A stretch of DNA of 35,352 bases, taken from contig NW_019091401.1 of assembly GCF_001949145.1 (NCBI RefSeq), positions 1,652,466 through 1,687,817 on the forward strand. The letters are read 5' to 3'. The notes beneath the pieces were generated by a model. The model saw nothing but the letters and a program-made list of their open reading frames with translations. It was not told the origin of the DNA and did no database searches. Positions 1 through 9,766 of this stretch are shown one piece after another. Position 1 is the first letter of the stretch. Every line of letters starts with the position of its first letter. A program made the translations under genes and the position numbers. Source of the DNA: Acanthaster planci. Taxonomy: Eukaryota; Echinodermata; Asteroidea; Valvatida; Acanthasteridae.

Positions 1-241
1 CAGAATGTTATACCGCTTGACAAAATCTTCTAAAAACGCCTTCTTAAATCGAGTAAAATATTTTAGTATTGGTCTGTGTAGAAGGTTGCTCATGTCTCTA
101 TTTATATATAGGTTTCCGAAATTTTTCTCGTTTTTTCTATCGACTTGACTTGACATGTTTTTTATATATAGTCCATTTATTTAAGGTGGTTGTAAATATA
201 GCGTGTTTTGCTTTGAACAGAGCTACGCTTTAAGTAGAGGT

Positions 242-770
242 CACGAGTTCAGACTGGAAAAGCAAGGGGAAATCCCTTTTTGTTTGTGAGTGATTGCTGG
301 TGCAGGTCGGTGCCAGTCACGAGTTCAGGTCGGGCAAGTCGAGACTTGTTTGTGAGTGATTGCCAGTCACGAGTTGTTTACAGCCGGGGTCAAAAGTTCA
401 AGGTCAGTGAAGCAAGCGAAGCGAGCGGCGCTTGTCACGAGTTGTTTACAGCGAGCGAAGCGAAGCGACCAGAGGGAGCAGGCTCAAAAGGTGAGCGAGC
501 GAAGCAACGAGCAAAGCGAGTATTACCAAAGCGAGCGGTGAGTGTGGTGGGTGAAAGGGGGTTTTGGCTCAGAATGTATATATTCACCCGGCACCTCACA
601 GCCGGGCCTTTTTTGTCGATGTACTACCCAGGGGTTTTTGGTGGGCAAAAACCGGGGGTTCACGTAATTTATATTTTTTCCAATTTTTTCTCACCAAAAA
701 GATTCCCACGATTTTTTGAGTCGATGTACTACCCAAGGGTTTTGAGCAAAAATGGGGTAAAAAGGGGGCG
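242..770 (+). repeat. Degenerate modular repeat region (CACGAGTT motif)
   Basis: The word TCACGAGTT recurs near 241, 317, 366 and 436, followed either by CAG-G-C-GG or by GTTTACAGC, and GTTTGTGAGTGATTGC occurs twice (about 283-298 and 348-363). The stretch 405-540 is dominated by AGCGAGCGAAGCG words. A second duplicated block starts with TCGATGTACTACCCA at 616 and 721, a spacing of 105 bases. One frame stays open for 220 codons (280-942), but its composition is repeat-driven with no recognisable domain, so I read the region as repetitive non-coding DNA. Confidence 0.55.
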
Positions 771-797
771 TGTGGTCCAGAACTGTCCCTCTCCTAC

Positions 798-1150
798 TAC
801 TGGTGGTGCCATTTTCAAAAACAAAAGCAGCACTTCTTGTGTTGGATTTCAAGGCACCCGACAGGCGCCCTGGTATAGGTTGTACCATACAAAACTGGTT
901 CCCCGTTACACCTTAGGTGACAGACAAACAAGGAACTGGTGAAATTAAATTTGAATAACATTAAAATGCATGTCACTGTATCATGCTCCACGTAAGCGCT
1001 GGGGCGTACTGTATACTAGCAAAGAGCGCGCAAAACTTATTACTAAGCAATACTGTGACGACATGAATTACGCACCTACGGCACCTATCGGGTGCTTTGA
1101 CTTCCAGCGTAAGAAGCGCTGCTTTCATTTTTCAAAATGGCACCGCCCAC
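798..1150. repeat. Foldback element with ~75-bp inverted arms
   Basis: The arm at about 801-880 (GGTGGTGCCATTTTCAAAAA onward, through GGCACCCGACAGGCGCC) is the imperfect reverse complement of 1074-1150 (GGCACCTATCGGGTGC through TTTTTCAAAATGGCACC). About 190 bases lie between the arms. Arm identity is about 75-80% by eye. No transposase is present, and no target-site duplication was recognised. It is probably a MITE or foldback relic. Confidence 0.6.
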
Positions 1151-1877
1151 GGTCAGCATATAAATATCACAGGCCCAGTTTCAAGGTGTCATTCATCAGA
1201 AAATGAACGGTTTTGGAAAGCTTTAGGGTGCTCATTATAAAAGGCCAAACTCTGTAAGTAAAATTGTCAGTCTCATTTCGAAAGATATTAGGATTCAAAG
1301 TTTGTGACAATCCTGCAGTTTGGATTTCAGGCATTAAAGACATGCCTAGAAGCTGAAGTGGGGCTGTGGTGGCAACAGATAAGCGACAGATTGTAAAAGA
1401 GGGGCTAATAGTAATAGTATTTAATACTGTGATCAGGGATAGGCCTACATGTAGTTACTGACAGTGATAGAGTTACCGCAATAATATGCTAATATCAGCC
1501 TATAACTTATTGGAACCGAGTAAAACTAGGCCTAGATCTACATGTAGTTCTGCAACTACCAGAGTAGGCATAGGCCTACATGTACATCATGTGTGTAGTA
1601 CATGATGTACGTCATAAAAATGTAACGCCGTCCACATGGCCCACGGCCCTGACGGCCTTCTTAACTAATCATCTGATCCTACCTCAATTCCAGAGGTCGT
1701 CTGAAAAGCTGTGAAGACAAACATAAACGCAAATCCCAAAATGATCACATTATACATCATGATGTCAGCCATTTTGCCTCAATTTTGGCCAAATTGAGGC
1801 AATTTGCGGAAACCAACACGTAGGCCTACGTACAGTACTACACTAGGCCGTCTTTGTTATGCCCCAACTATAGCATC
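1151..1877. other. Non-coding stretch with two small perfect hairpins
   Basis: No gene is supported here. Two hairpins stand out: 1582-1610, with 11-bp arms GTACATCATGT / ACATGATGTAC and a 7-base loop, and 1776-1800, with 10-bp arms GCCTCAATTT / AAATTGAGGC around TGGCC. The word AGGCCTACATGTA recurs around 1440-1580. Confidence 0.5.
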
Positions 1878-2181
1878 AGTCCCAACTATAGTTGGGCCCG
1901 TCCCAACTGGAGCGCTACAGTTGGGCCGGCCAAACTGCAACAGAGAGGTCCTGTATGCATGACGTGCCCAGCATGTGCCAAAGTCATATTGTTCACAAAT
2001 GTCATGTCATAGGTTAGATGAACAGATGAAGTACCACATTGTAGATGGTTTGTGTCAAGTGTGAGACACATTGATTTGGATGATGTTGAGACATTTCCCA
2101 CAGACATCGGTCAACAATAGTTGGGCCAGCCCAACTGCTGCACTACAGTTGGTTGGGACTGTCCCAACTGTAGTTGGGACT
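1878..2181. mobile_element. MITE with CCCAACTATAGTTGGG termini (304 bp)
   Basis: The left end (1878-~1940) begins AGTCCCAACTATAGTTGGG. The right end (~2112-2181) finishes CCCAACTGTAGTTGGGACT. The two ends are imperfect reverse complements over about 60 bases. Each terminus also contains a nested palindrome (CCCAACTATAGTTGGG), so the ends can fold on themselves as well as on each other. A further CCCCAACTATAG lies just outside on the left at 1862. No target-site duplication is obvious and no protein is encoded. It is a non-autonomous DNA transposon of unknown superfamily. Confidence 0.65.
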
Positions 2182-2459
2182 TATTCTACAAGTTATCTTC
2201 ACTCTCTAGAAATTACGCCCACAGCTACACAAAGACCGCCAGGTCCTATTCAAAACTTAACTACAGGGGTTTTCGTGATCTGCGCATGCGCCCGACTAAA
2301 ATCCAAACTATAGTATAGGGAATTTACGCACAGTTGAAGAATTCCAGCCTAAAATTCAATGAAGCCATTTTTGATTGTAAAAAAACTCTATTTACTTAAT
2401 TTGGCCCATAGGAATTTAAAACAATGCAGTTGCAACAGTTGAAAAGAACAGATAGCAGT
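2182..2459. other. No recognisable feature
   Basis: No coding signal, structured repeat or RNA was seen between the MITE and the CpG-rich repeat. Confidence 0.4.
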
Positions 2460-2851
2460 ACCGTATGGTGTACTATTTACGACAAACATTTCTCTCTCTC
2501 TCTTGCCTCCCTCCAGGCGACGCAGCCAGACGACGCGACCGCACGACGGCCCCTTTGCGTCGTGCCGTCGGGTCGCACTGTCGCCTTCTTGCCACTACTT
2601 TTGTACACACACGACGCGTCGCGCGTCGCGTCGTGCCGTCGCATCGTGCTGCCTTAGGTCCTTTCCATGTTGCATTTACTGCCGCCTAAACGTCGCCCCT
2701 TCCGTCGCCCGTCGCGTCGTACCGTCGCCCGTCGCGTCGTACCGTCGTGCGTCGCGTCGTATCGTTTATCGCGTCGCCTATTACGTTGACTGAAGCACGA
2801 CACGACGCCCTTTGCTTCTTGGTGTTTATAGAGGGCGCCTTTACAGTTTTC
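2460..2851 (+). mobile_element. CpG-rich CGACG/CGTCG repeat element, copy A
   Basis: The element starts near CCGTATGGTGTACTATTTAC, passes a short (CT)n tract and a TGCCTCCCTCCAGGCGACGC segment, then runs into about 250 bases of CGTCG/GTCGCGTCGTGCC words. It ends near TTTGCTTCTTGGTGTTTATAGAGGGCGCC. The same order of blocks occurs in reverse complement at 5345-5670, which defines the ends. Several frames are open across it, but only because of the repeated CGTCG pentamer. CpG density is far above the surrounding DNA. Confidence 0.7.
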
Positions 2852-2902
2852 TTTTATTTACGCCCCCGCACTGGCATAGTACGGTACAGTCCACTAATTA
2901 AA

Positions 2903-3357
2903 GCTCCATTGAAAAAAGTGTAGAATCGGCACTGTTCAGGGCCCAATAACATGGATACCAACTTTCTTGAGATTGCTGAAACACAAATGAAATTATTGTC
3001 TGGTACCTAATCTTTCGATTTTTTGTGGATTAACCAATTACATTTTTACTTATTCTCACTAAACAAAATCAGCCCCCGAAAAGTGATTTTTCCGAAGTCT
3101 GATTGCAGCCATTTTTCAAGTGGCAACCCTCAACCTTCTTGGGCACTTAGGACCATTTTTCAGCTGTAGTTTTTCAGCCATTCTGCTCTCAAAAAATAGC
3201 TCAAAGACGCAGGCAGTTGATCCCGGCAACGATTTACACATTTTCACCATTTCAGGGGCCAAACAATCCCCTTTTTTCAGAGAAATGCTGGGCTGCTACT
3301 TTTAATGCTAATGAGCTGACCAGAAATCCTCACTTGAATAGTGAATTGCCTGCACCC
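2903..3357 (+). repeat. Dispersed repeat, direct copy of 6292-6740
   Basis: This stretch and 6292-6740 share the same order of blocks: CCCAATAACATG-ATACCA, AAACACAAAT-AAATTATTGTCTGGT, CCGAAGTCT-ATTGCAGCCAT, AGCCATTCTGCTCTCA, GTTGATCC-GGCAACGATTTACACA. Identity by eye is about 75-80%. The other copy lies inside the 2-kb long-TIR element at 5850-7846, so this is probably a truncated relative of that element's interior. Confidence 0.7.
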
Positions 3358-3365
3358 AGTACATG

Positions 3366-3566
3366 GTATTCGCTCTTTGTACGCTGCCGCCATGGGCATG
3401 CAGAGCCTTGAACTGACAGCTTTTGAAATATTGTCCAATTGTAGAGTATAGATGGCAGAAGAACCAACGCAGCACCATGCTCAAAATTACTTACCAACAT
3501 ACACGGAAAAAGCTGCCAGATCGAGGCTCTGCGTGTCTATGGCGGTAGCGCACACAGAGCGAATAG
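3366..3566. mobile_element. ~200-bp foldback element
   Basis: GTATTCGCTCTTTGTACGCTGCC onward to GCAGAGCC (3366-3411) is matched in reverse complement at 3521-3566 (GAGGCTCTGCGTGTCTATGG to CAGAGCGAATA). The arms are about 45 bp with roughly six mismatches, separated by about 110 bases. It starts directly at the 3' edge of the 2903-3357 repeat. No coding potential is seen. Confidence 0.65.
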
Positions 3567-4994
3567 GTAGCAGGTCTTGTTTCTGTTGTTCTTTTTAATG
3601 CATGCTTTCTAACTTTGTGTTTCCATTAAGAGTGAGTTGTGAAAGAACAGGTTTGTTTGTTTTTTTAATCAAATGTAATTAGAAAGAGCGTCACGACCAA
3701 CTATCAACCTTATCTCCAGGAAATAAATAACATGAGCCACGACGTTGTTTTAACTTTTCCTGCTCTAATTTTGATCTTCCTAATTATTATAAATGTAATA
3801 GAATTAATTTTGTTGCCCTACTTTTTGAAATCCTAACTCCCCCAGAATTAGGTCATACAATTTGTGCAGGTTGCTTGGCAGCGCGTGTGGGCAGTTGGTA
3901 GCAGAACTTGCAAGCAGCCACACGAGTCCTTGAGAAGGAGCTGATAACTTCCCTAGCTAGTGACCTTCCTGGCACACTTCACTTGACTACTGGACTGCAC
4001 AGAGACAGTTTTGTTGTCTCTCTGTGATTTCTCCTTCCACCGAACCCGCCATACTTACAAATTCGTCCCTGTCCTGCTCTAGGCAAAAACATTACCAGTG
4101 TAAGCCTATTGAACCACACATGCATACGTTGCTGGACAGGGGGTGGTCTGGACCAGAGCCACATGAATTCCGTTCCGAAACCTGACTTAGTCGAGGGGAA
4201 GGAAAGACTGTGCACTTGAACCCTAAACATGATATAGCCCAACACATCTTCGCCATCCATTCAAGCTCTTTTACTGCAAGCCTGTCTACTGCAAACTCTA
4301 CAGCTACTTGTGAAGTCAAGACAAGCCAAGTCGTCCCCAACTTCAGCAATAGATCGTCTTCAAGCTAGGCCCTTTATCTATTTTCACTGCTAATTCATAA
4401 TTTTTCTGTTAAATAGAATCCCTGTTTTTTCTCATTATTAAAAGATGCTTTCTCTAACGTGAGGGTATTTGTATTTTCGTAAACCGTGCGAAAACTTTTC
4501 ACTACATTAGCCGGAAACGAATTAATTCTCACTGGTTGGCTGATAATAAAAGGCGTAAACTAGTAAACAAAGAAATAATGTTAGCAGGTGTCATGATTGT
4601 CATATTATGTCCGCTACAATATTTCTTAATCTATTTTAAGATACAATACATTAATCATTATAACGTGCTTGTTAATGTCAGATGCGGATCAGAGGAGAAA
4701 TTATACATGTCTGTGGCCAAACAGACTTAAAAAAAAAAAGACACAGCCACAATGATAATAGCGTATGTATAATGTTTTATTCAGAAACATGGACTAATAT
4801 CTTTGAAAGTGTGGTGCTGATGAAGGTAACGAGAAAGACTGGCCTGAAGGAAGACTACGACGGAATAATCTGAGGCTATTATAGAGCAGGCTCGGTGACA
4901 ACTTCCTAAACCCGTGGTCAAACTTGCAGTCGTACAATTATAGACAAATTGTCTGGGGAATTGGGAGTAGTACTTAGAAATTACCGGGATGGAC

Positions 4995-4997
<3 letters not shown>
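3567..4997. other. Non-coding, no recognised feature
   Basis: I see no exon with matching splice signals, no RNA gene and no repeat structure I can define. The short open frames (such as 4092-4349 minus and 4536-4730 plus) have no recognisable protein similarity. Confidence 0.4.
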
Positions 4998-5026
<29 letters not shown>

Positions 5027-5070
5027 TACACACATATATACACATCTATATACACATCTATATATAATCT
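4998..5070. repeat. (GA)n microsatellite followed by TA/CA-rich tract
   Basis: There are about 14 GA dinucleotides (4999-5026), followed by ATACACACATATATACACATCTATATA-type sequence to about 5070. Confidence 0.9.
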
Positions 5071-5344
5071 ATAAGATTACAAATCTACCACAAGCGGGAA
5101 CTGCATCAAAGGTATTAAAAAGAAATCATTGGCTGGGTTTAAAGAGTGACGAATTCTGGGCTTCCACTTATTATGAGAGAGCAGTTCCTACATATGCCGA
5201 TTTTCTTTTTGTTCTTTTTTCTTTTCTTAATAAAACATGACCAAAATTAACCCTAATCGAGGAATGGATGAGATAAAAACAAGAACAAATCAACACCAAA
5301 GAGTAAACAGCATGTACTTTGCAAGCACGGGGGACAGAAATGAA

Positions 5345-5670
5345 AGAAAACAGTAAAAGCGCCCTCAATAAACACCACGAAGCAAAGGGCGACAGCACAC
5401 GACGCGTCGCGTCGTGCGTCGTGTTATGCGTCGCGTCGTGCTTCAGGCGACGTAATAGGCGACGCGATGTACGACATGACGTACGACCCGACGCACGACG
5501 GTACGACGCGAGGCGTCGTGTGTGTACAAACGTAATGGCAAGAAGGCGACGGTGCGACCCGACGGCACGACGAAAGGGAGCCGTCGTGCCGTCGCATCGT
5601 GTCGTTGCGTCGCCTGGAGGGAGGCAAAAGAGAGAAAGAAATGTTTGTCGTAAATAGTACACCATACGAA
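5345..5670 (-). mobile_element. CpG-rich CGACG repeat element, copy B (inverted)
   Basis: This is the reverse-complement counterpart of 2460-2851. It begins near AACAGTAAAAGCGCCCTC (matching the right end of copy A), passes AGCAAAGGGCG, then ACGACGCGTCGCGTCGTGC-type repeats, and ends GGAGGGAGGCAAAAGAGAG ... TAGTACACCATACG. It is about 65 bases shorter than copy A in the repeated core. The long frames here on both strands (for example 5171-5665 minus) are by-products of the pentamer repeat. Confidence 0.7.
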
Positions 5671-6291
5671 CCGGATAGAGTGCCGAAGGGAATGTGTTTC
5701 ACGCACCCTTCTGTGTGTAAAAAGCATTAGCGAGAGTACCTGCGCGTGAACCAACTTGCGCGCGTACTCAATTCATTTGTACAGCATCTATTGGTTCTAA
5801 ATGACGTCACATTTCGCATGACTGGCGATGTATGTGCAGCTAGCTGGAGCTCTAAGGTTGCACAGCATCAAATACCCGCCCATAGAAAACAGACTGCAAA
5901 CCGGGCCGAAATAGCGCCGCCTGTTGACTCTCAGGAGGAGGTTGGACTCCAGTTTTTGACTGGAAATTCAAGATGATGGCAAGATGTTCACTTTCCGATT
6001 TTTTAGGCGCCTTTCCCCGAAGATACCCTGAAAATAGTAGCAAAACTTTGCGCTCAGTTCTGAATGTAGCCACCCGCCTCTATCCAGGCCCACTGGTTGG
6101 GGCTTTTTGTGAAAGAAATACTCCGAATTTTAAACTACTAGACCCCGCAAAATCGTGATTTATAGAAATATCTCTATGATCCCTCCTGATTATGGCATGT
6201 CTTATTGTAAAAACCCTGTGGGATCACACAATATTAATTACCTCGCGTGCAGAAACACAACTATTTGGTGGAATGCACCCTAAAGGGTACA

Positions 6292-6740
6292 AGCCCCATA
6301 GAAAACAGTGTAAAATCAGAACTTTATAGGTCCCAATAACATGCATACCAAATCCCTGAAATTTCTGAAACACAAATTAAATTATTGTCTGGTCCCTAAT
6401 CTTTTAATTTCTTTCATTTTTTGTGGGTTAACCAATTACATGTATTAATTATTTCCACCAAACAAAATCACTTCCCCCAAAAAGTGCTTTTTCCGAAGTC
6501 TAATTGCAGCCATATTTTCAAGTGGCAATCCTCAACTTTCTCGGACCATTTTCACCGTATGTTTTAGCCATTCTGCTCTCACATGAAAGCCCCAAAACCC
6601 AGGGAGTTGATCCTGGCAACGATTTACACAATCTCAACATTTTGGGGGCCAAACAATCTCCTTTTTCAAGTGATACTGCGAGGGCTCTTTTAATGCTTCA
6701 TGACCTGACCTGGTCATTTGAATTAGTAGACTGCACCCTA
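6292..6740 (+). repeat. Dispersed repeat, direct copy of 2903-3357
   Basis: This is the interior segment of the long-TIR element. It is collinear with 2903-3357 and ends at a shared CTGCACCC word (6731 versus 3350). The extra frames are not coding. Confidence 0.7.
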
Positions 6741-6782
6741 GCCCTAAAAGACCGAATTTGGTCGTAGACATGGACTACTACT

Positions 6783-6813
6783 ACATGTACATGTACAATG
6801 TACATGTACATGT
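6783..6813. repeat. Perfect TACATG palindrome
   Basis: Perfect 14-bp arms ACATGTACATGTAC / GTACATGTACATGT flank AAT. It belongs to a TACATG hexamer family scattered through the window, for example at 1575, 9124, 9868, 13456, 15439 and 29113. Confidence 0.85.
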
Positions 6814-7846
6814 GCACGTAATGCGGTGAAAACAGCACCTTGCTCACAACAATGTCATACAAATGCAGCTGGTGGGAAACCCGGGATCCTTGAAAAGAGA
6901 AACACGTACAATTTTTGTTCACTCTGTGGCCAAGGTTAGTCTTTGTATCCTCCCTCAGTTTTGATCTGAATCTACACGAGCGTGTTCTGTTTCGAGAAAT
7001 TTGAAGACACAACACGTTGGCCCTACCAGGTACCTTGTAAAGATGTATTCTTATGAGCCGCCGCGCCTTAGACCCTCGTGATGTTAATGCGATGATGGCC
7101 AGCTGGTAGTGGTTCCTCAAATTATTCCTCCATGCTCAAATCCGAGCATCAATGGGCCGGGAGTGAAGTCGCTGGCACGCGTTCAGGTGACCACGGAGGC
7201 CGTTTCTAGAGCGGCGTGCTCTGGAACGCCTTTGGGCATGGGAATGCTTGGGTGTTAGGGCAGTTGATGCCTTCTTAATACTCTGCAGCTTCTTTGTCGG
7301 TGTTTTCGAACACTTTGGCCTACATGTATAAGTTACATTATGTATAAGTGCATAATGATAAATTAATCTGGCTTCCTAACATAAGGGTGCATTTTTATCA
7401 AGTGGTTGTATTTCTGCACAAGCTCATTAATATTGTGTGATCCCACAGGGTTTTTACAATAAGACATGCCATATTCAGCAAAGATCATAGAGATATTTCT
7501 ATAAATCATGACTTTGGGATTAGTAGTTTGAAATTCACAGTGTTTCTTTCACAAAGAGCCTCAACCTGTGGCCAACAGTATTGAATTAGAGGCGGGCAGC
7601 TACATTTAGAGCTGAAAGCATAGTTTTACTGCTATTTTGGGGGTATCTTCAGGGAAAGGCGAATGAAAAAATTTGTGTTGCCAACCCCAAAAGAATTGAA
7701 ATGAAAAGTGAACTTCTGGCCATAATCTTGAATTTCCAGTGAAAAACCAGAGGCAAACCTCTTCCCAAGAATCAACAGGTGGCGCTGTTTTGGTTCAATT
7801 TTGCTCTGTTGTCTATGGGCACGTATTTGGTGCAGTGCAACTTAAA

Positions 7847-8617
7847 TGATTCCTGACAAGCATTGATCTCCATGGATAGGACACAGGCCCCTCCATCTCG
7901 TGAAATTGCGCTCGTCTCATCAAACCGGTGCTAGGGCCGAGTCAATTCATATATATTACTATTCGAATATTCCACCTTCAATTCAGTTGCATATCCATAT
8001 ATTTGGTAGTACCAACCAGCAGATTTTTGATGAACAAACCATTGCAAAATCAGATGCAATAACGCCCACAATTGTACATTATAATCACTATAATACCTTC
8101 TCACATCTTTGAGTAATCTCCAACCATGATTAAGTAAGATTTAAGAGATGAATAATATTTCATGACCAGTGGAAATTGCATATTCCTTTTAAAATATTTA
8201 ATGAATAATGTACTTTTTGAATCTTTGTAAGGTGTCTGACGCTTTTTGTTTGAATCTGCTTGGAACAAACCTCCTCAGTGCAATTGGCCATTACGTAAAC
8301 CAACCTGAGCAACTTATTCCTGATTATAATGTACCAGGTCACATAGGTGAGTCTTGTTGTCTCATTGCACCCTGTTTAAAACAGGGAGCAACTAGCTTAA
8401 TTAATTGTTTTGTACTACAGGCAGTATTGGTAAAATTATTTTTAGACTTTAAATATACCTTGAAATCTATCATTAAACTGCTAAATGTCTTCTGTATTGA
8501 GGTAAGTGAGCCCATGTACACTTTAGTGGTTAATTTTGAGTGTTTTTTCCGCCTTGTTGATTGGTTACTTGGAACCCACAATTTATACTGGTGGGGGGTC
8601 CTCCTTTGATTTCGTTA
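7847..8617. other. Non-coding, no recognised gene
   Basis: No supported gene. A 133-codon frame at 8208-8609 has no domain and unremarkable composition. CCCTGTTTAAAACAGGG (8370-8386) is a short perfect palindrome. Confidence 0.4.
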
Positions 8618-8811
8618 CAATACCATGTATTCCATTCAAGATCAAACACCACTTCTTACTGGTCCACTCACCATCACTTGCATGCCCAGTAATTGATAAA
8701 CACACGGACTGGAGCAAGTCAGTGTTTTATCAATTACAAGGCATACATTTGATCGTGAGTGGAGCAGTATGGTTTTGATCTTGAATTCATGTGTATGCAG
8801 TATGGTACCTT
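8618..8811. repeat. Nearly spacer-less foldback, ~95-bp arms
   Basis: The left arm starts ATACCATGTATTCCATTCAAG. The right arm ends CTTGAATTCATGTGTATGCAGTATGG. Intermediate matching blocks are CAAGATCAAA / TTTTGATCTTG, GTCCACTCACCATCA / GATCGTGAGTGGAGC and AGTAATTGATAAA / TTTATCAATTAC. The arms meet with only a few unpaired bases near 8714. Arm identity is about 80%. It could be a foldback MITE or a long hairpin transcript source. Confidence 0.65.
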
Positions 8812-9625
8812 CAAACCTTGTTTTATCTGTGCACCTTGTGTTTTCACCTTGAGTCAATCCCATGCTTCATGTATACATGTATTTGCATTGTTGAACTGAG
8901 TGTTCATTTTGATATGAAACGATACGTTGCATCGTGCTACAGATTTCGTCTATGAGAAATTTTTTAGAAAGAACGGACATATTGCAAGCCACCGGATTAA
9001 AAAAATAACTGAAGGTGCGACAGATAACGGTCTTTCTGCCACTTTGTTTCGTTTTATTATGTTGTGTCATCACATTTAATCCACTCTGTGTTATATTTTG
9101 AGAAAAGGGTCTTCACTTATCCTGTACATGTACATGTATATAAGGACTGTAATTGTGACAATTAAGTGGCATGCGTCACGAATTGCTTCATAGATAACAA
9201 GTGGTCACTTACGTGTACTATCCAAGGTACCGCTTTCTGCCAGATACTTGGTATTGTCCATCAGCTTAGAAGTGGTTTGAGTTCGACTTTGAATTGCTTG
9301 CATTAATATTCTAGTGAAATCAAGTCTAATGAATATAATCCGTAAGCTTGCCCTTTGTTGTGCAGTACTCACTGTGAATGTATGTGTGTTGTACCCATAA
9401 GACAAGCTCATTGACTGAATCATCAGAAGGCTCACTGCATGTACATAATCGTATTTGCACTTTTGTATAATTTTTCTAATATTGGAATGCGCTTGTCTGA
9501 AAATATAATCCGGCTTTTTCTATAACTTTACAGTGTGTATGTTTGTTGTGAGCGCAAGATTTGTTTTTGTTTATTTTATTGTGAAATTGACTGGCTTCCT
9601 TATTTCTTGCTGATATTCTTTTGAG
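8812..9625. other. Region upstream of the first POLG2 exon seen
   Basis: I found no exon encoding a mitochondrial targeting sequence that I could defend. An in-frame TGA at 9588 closes the reading frame upstream of the first recognised exon. A TACATGTACATGTATATAAGG segment lies at 9123-9143, but I do not claim it as a promoter. Confidence 0.4.
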
Positions 9626-9766
9626 GATGTGCAAAGAGGTGGGCAAACTTCAGAAGCTAATTGGACTGTGCAGTCGCTATGGATACCTCCATCCTTCAGG
9701 TGTCAGGGGTTGTTATGACTATGGACCCCTTGGAACAATGTTGAGGCGCAACATTCAGAATGAATG
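9626..9766 (+). CDS. POLG2: POLG2 exon a (N-terminal synthetase-like region)
   Basis: The acceptor is TTCTTTTGAG before 9626 and the donor is GTAGGC at 9767. The frame from ATG 9627 reads MCKEVGKLQKLIGLCSRYGY and ends ...GCYDYGPLG...RRNIQNE plus a split Trp codon. GCYDYGPLG matches the glycyl-tRNA synthetase signature at this place, which vertebrate POLG2 has partly lost (GFGPLG). This could be the first coding exon starting at 9627, but no targeting peptide would then exist, so an upstream exon joined in phase 2 is more likely. Confidence 0.82.

Larger units (their letters stand above)
5850..7846. mobile_element. ~2-kb element with 440-460-bp terminal inverted repeats
   Basis: The left terminus (5850-~6285) is the reverse complement of the right terminus (~7384-7846) at about 75-80% by eye. 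Shared blocks, from the outside in, are GTTGCAC, CCCATAGA-AACAGA, CAGCGCC-CCTGTTGA, CTGGAAATTCAAGAT, CGCCTTTCCC-GAAGATACC, TTTATAGAAATATCTCTATG, GGCATGTCTTATTGTAAAAA, CCCTGTGGGATCACACAATA and finally GCACCCT. The ~1.1-kb interior carries the 6292-6740 repeat and a TACATG palindrome but no protein gene. It is a non-autonomous long-TIR (foldback-like) DNA transposon. No clear target-site duplication was found. Confidence 0.7.

Noticed and set aside
280-942. 220-codon frame as a gene
   Set aside because: It crosses modular repeats (TCACGAGTT, AGCGAAGCG) and the arm of a foldback, and no domain or splice context is seen.
5171-5665. 164-codon minus-strand frame and overlapping frames
   Set aside because: The Arg/Thr/Ser-rich translation is produced by the CGACG pentamer repeat; every frame there is open for the same reason, as in copy A at 2460-2851.
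8208-8609. 133-codon frame upstream of POLG2
   Set aside because: No recognisable protein features; an overlapping minus frame is equally open, and it cannot be joined to POLG2 exon a.
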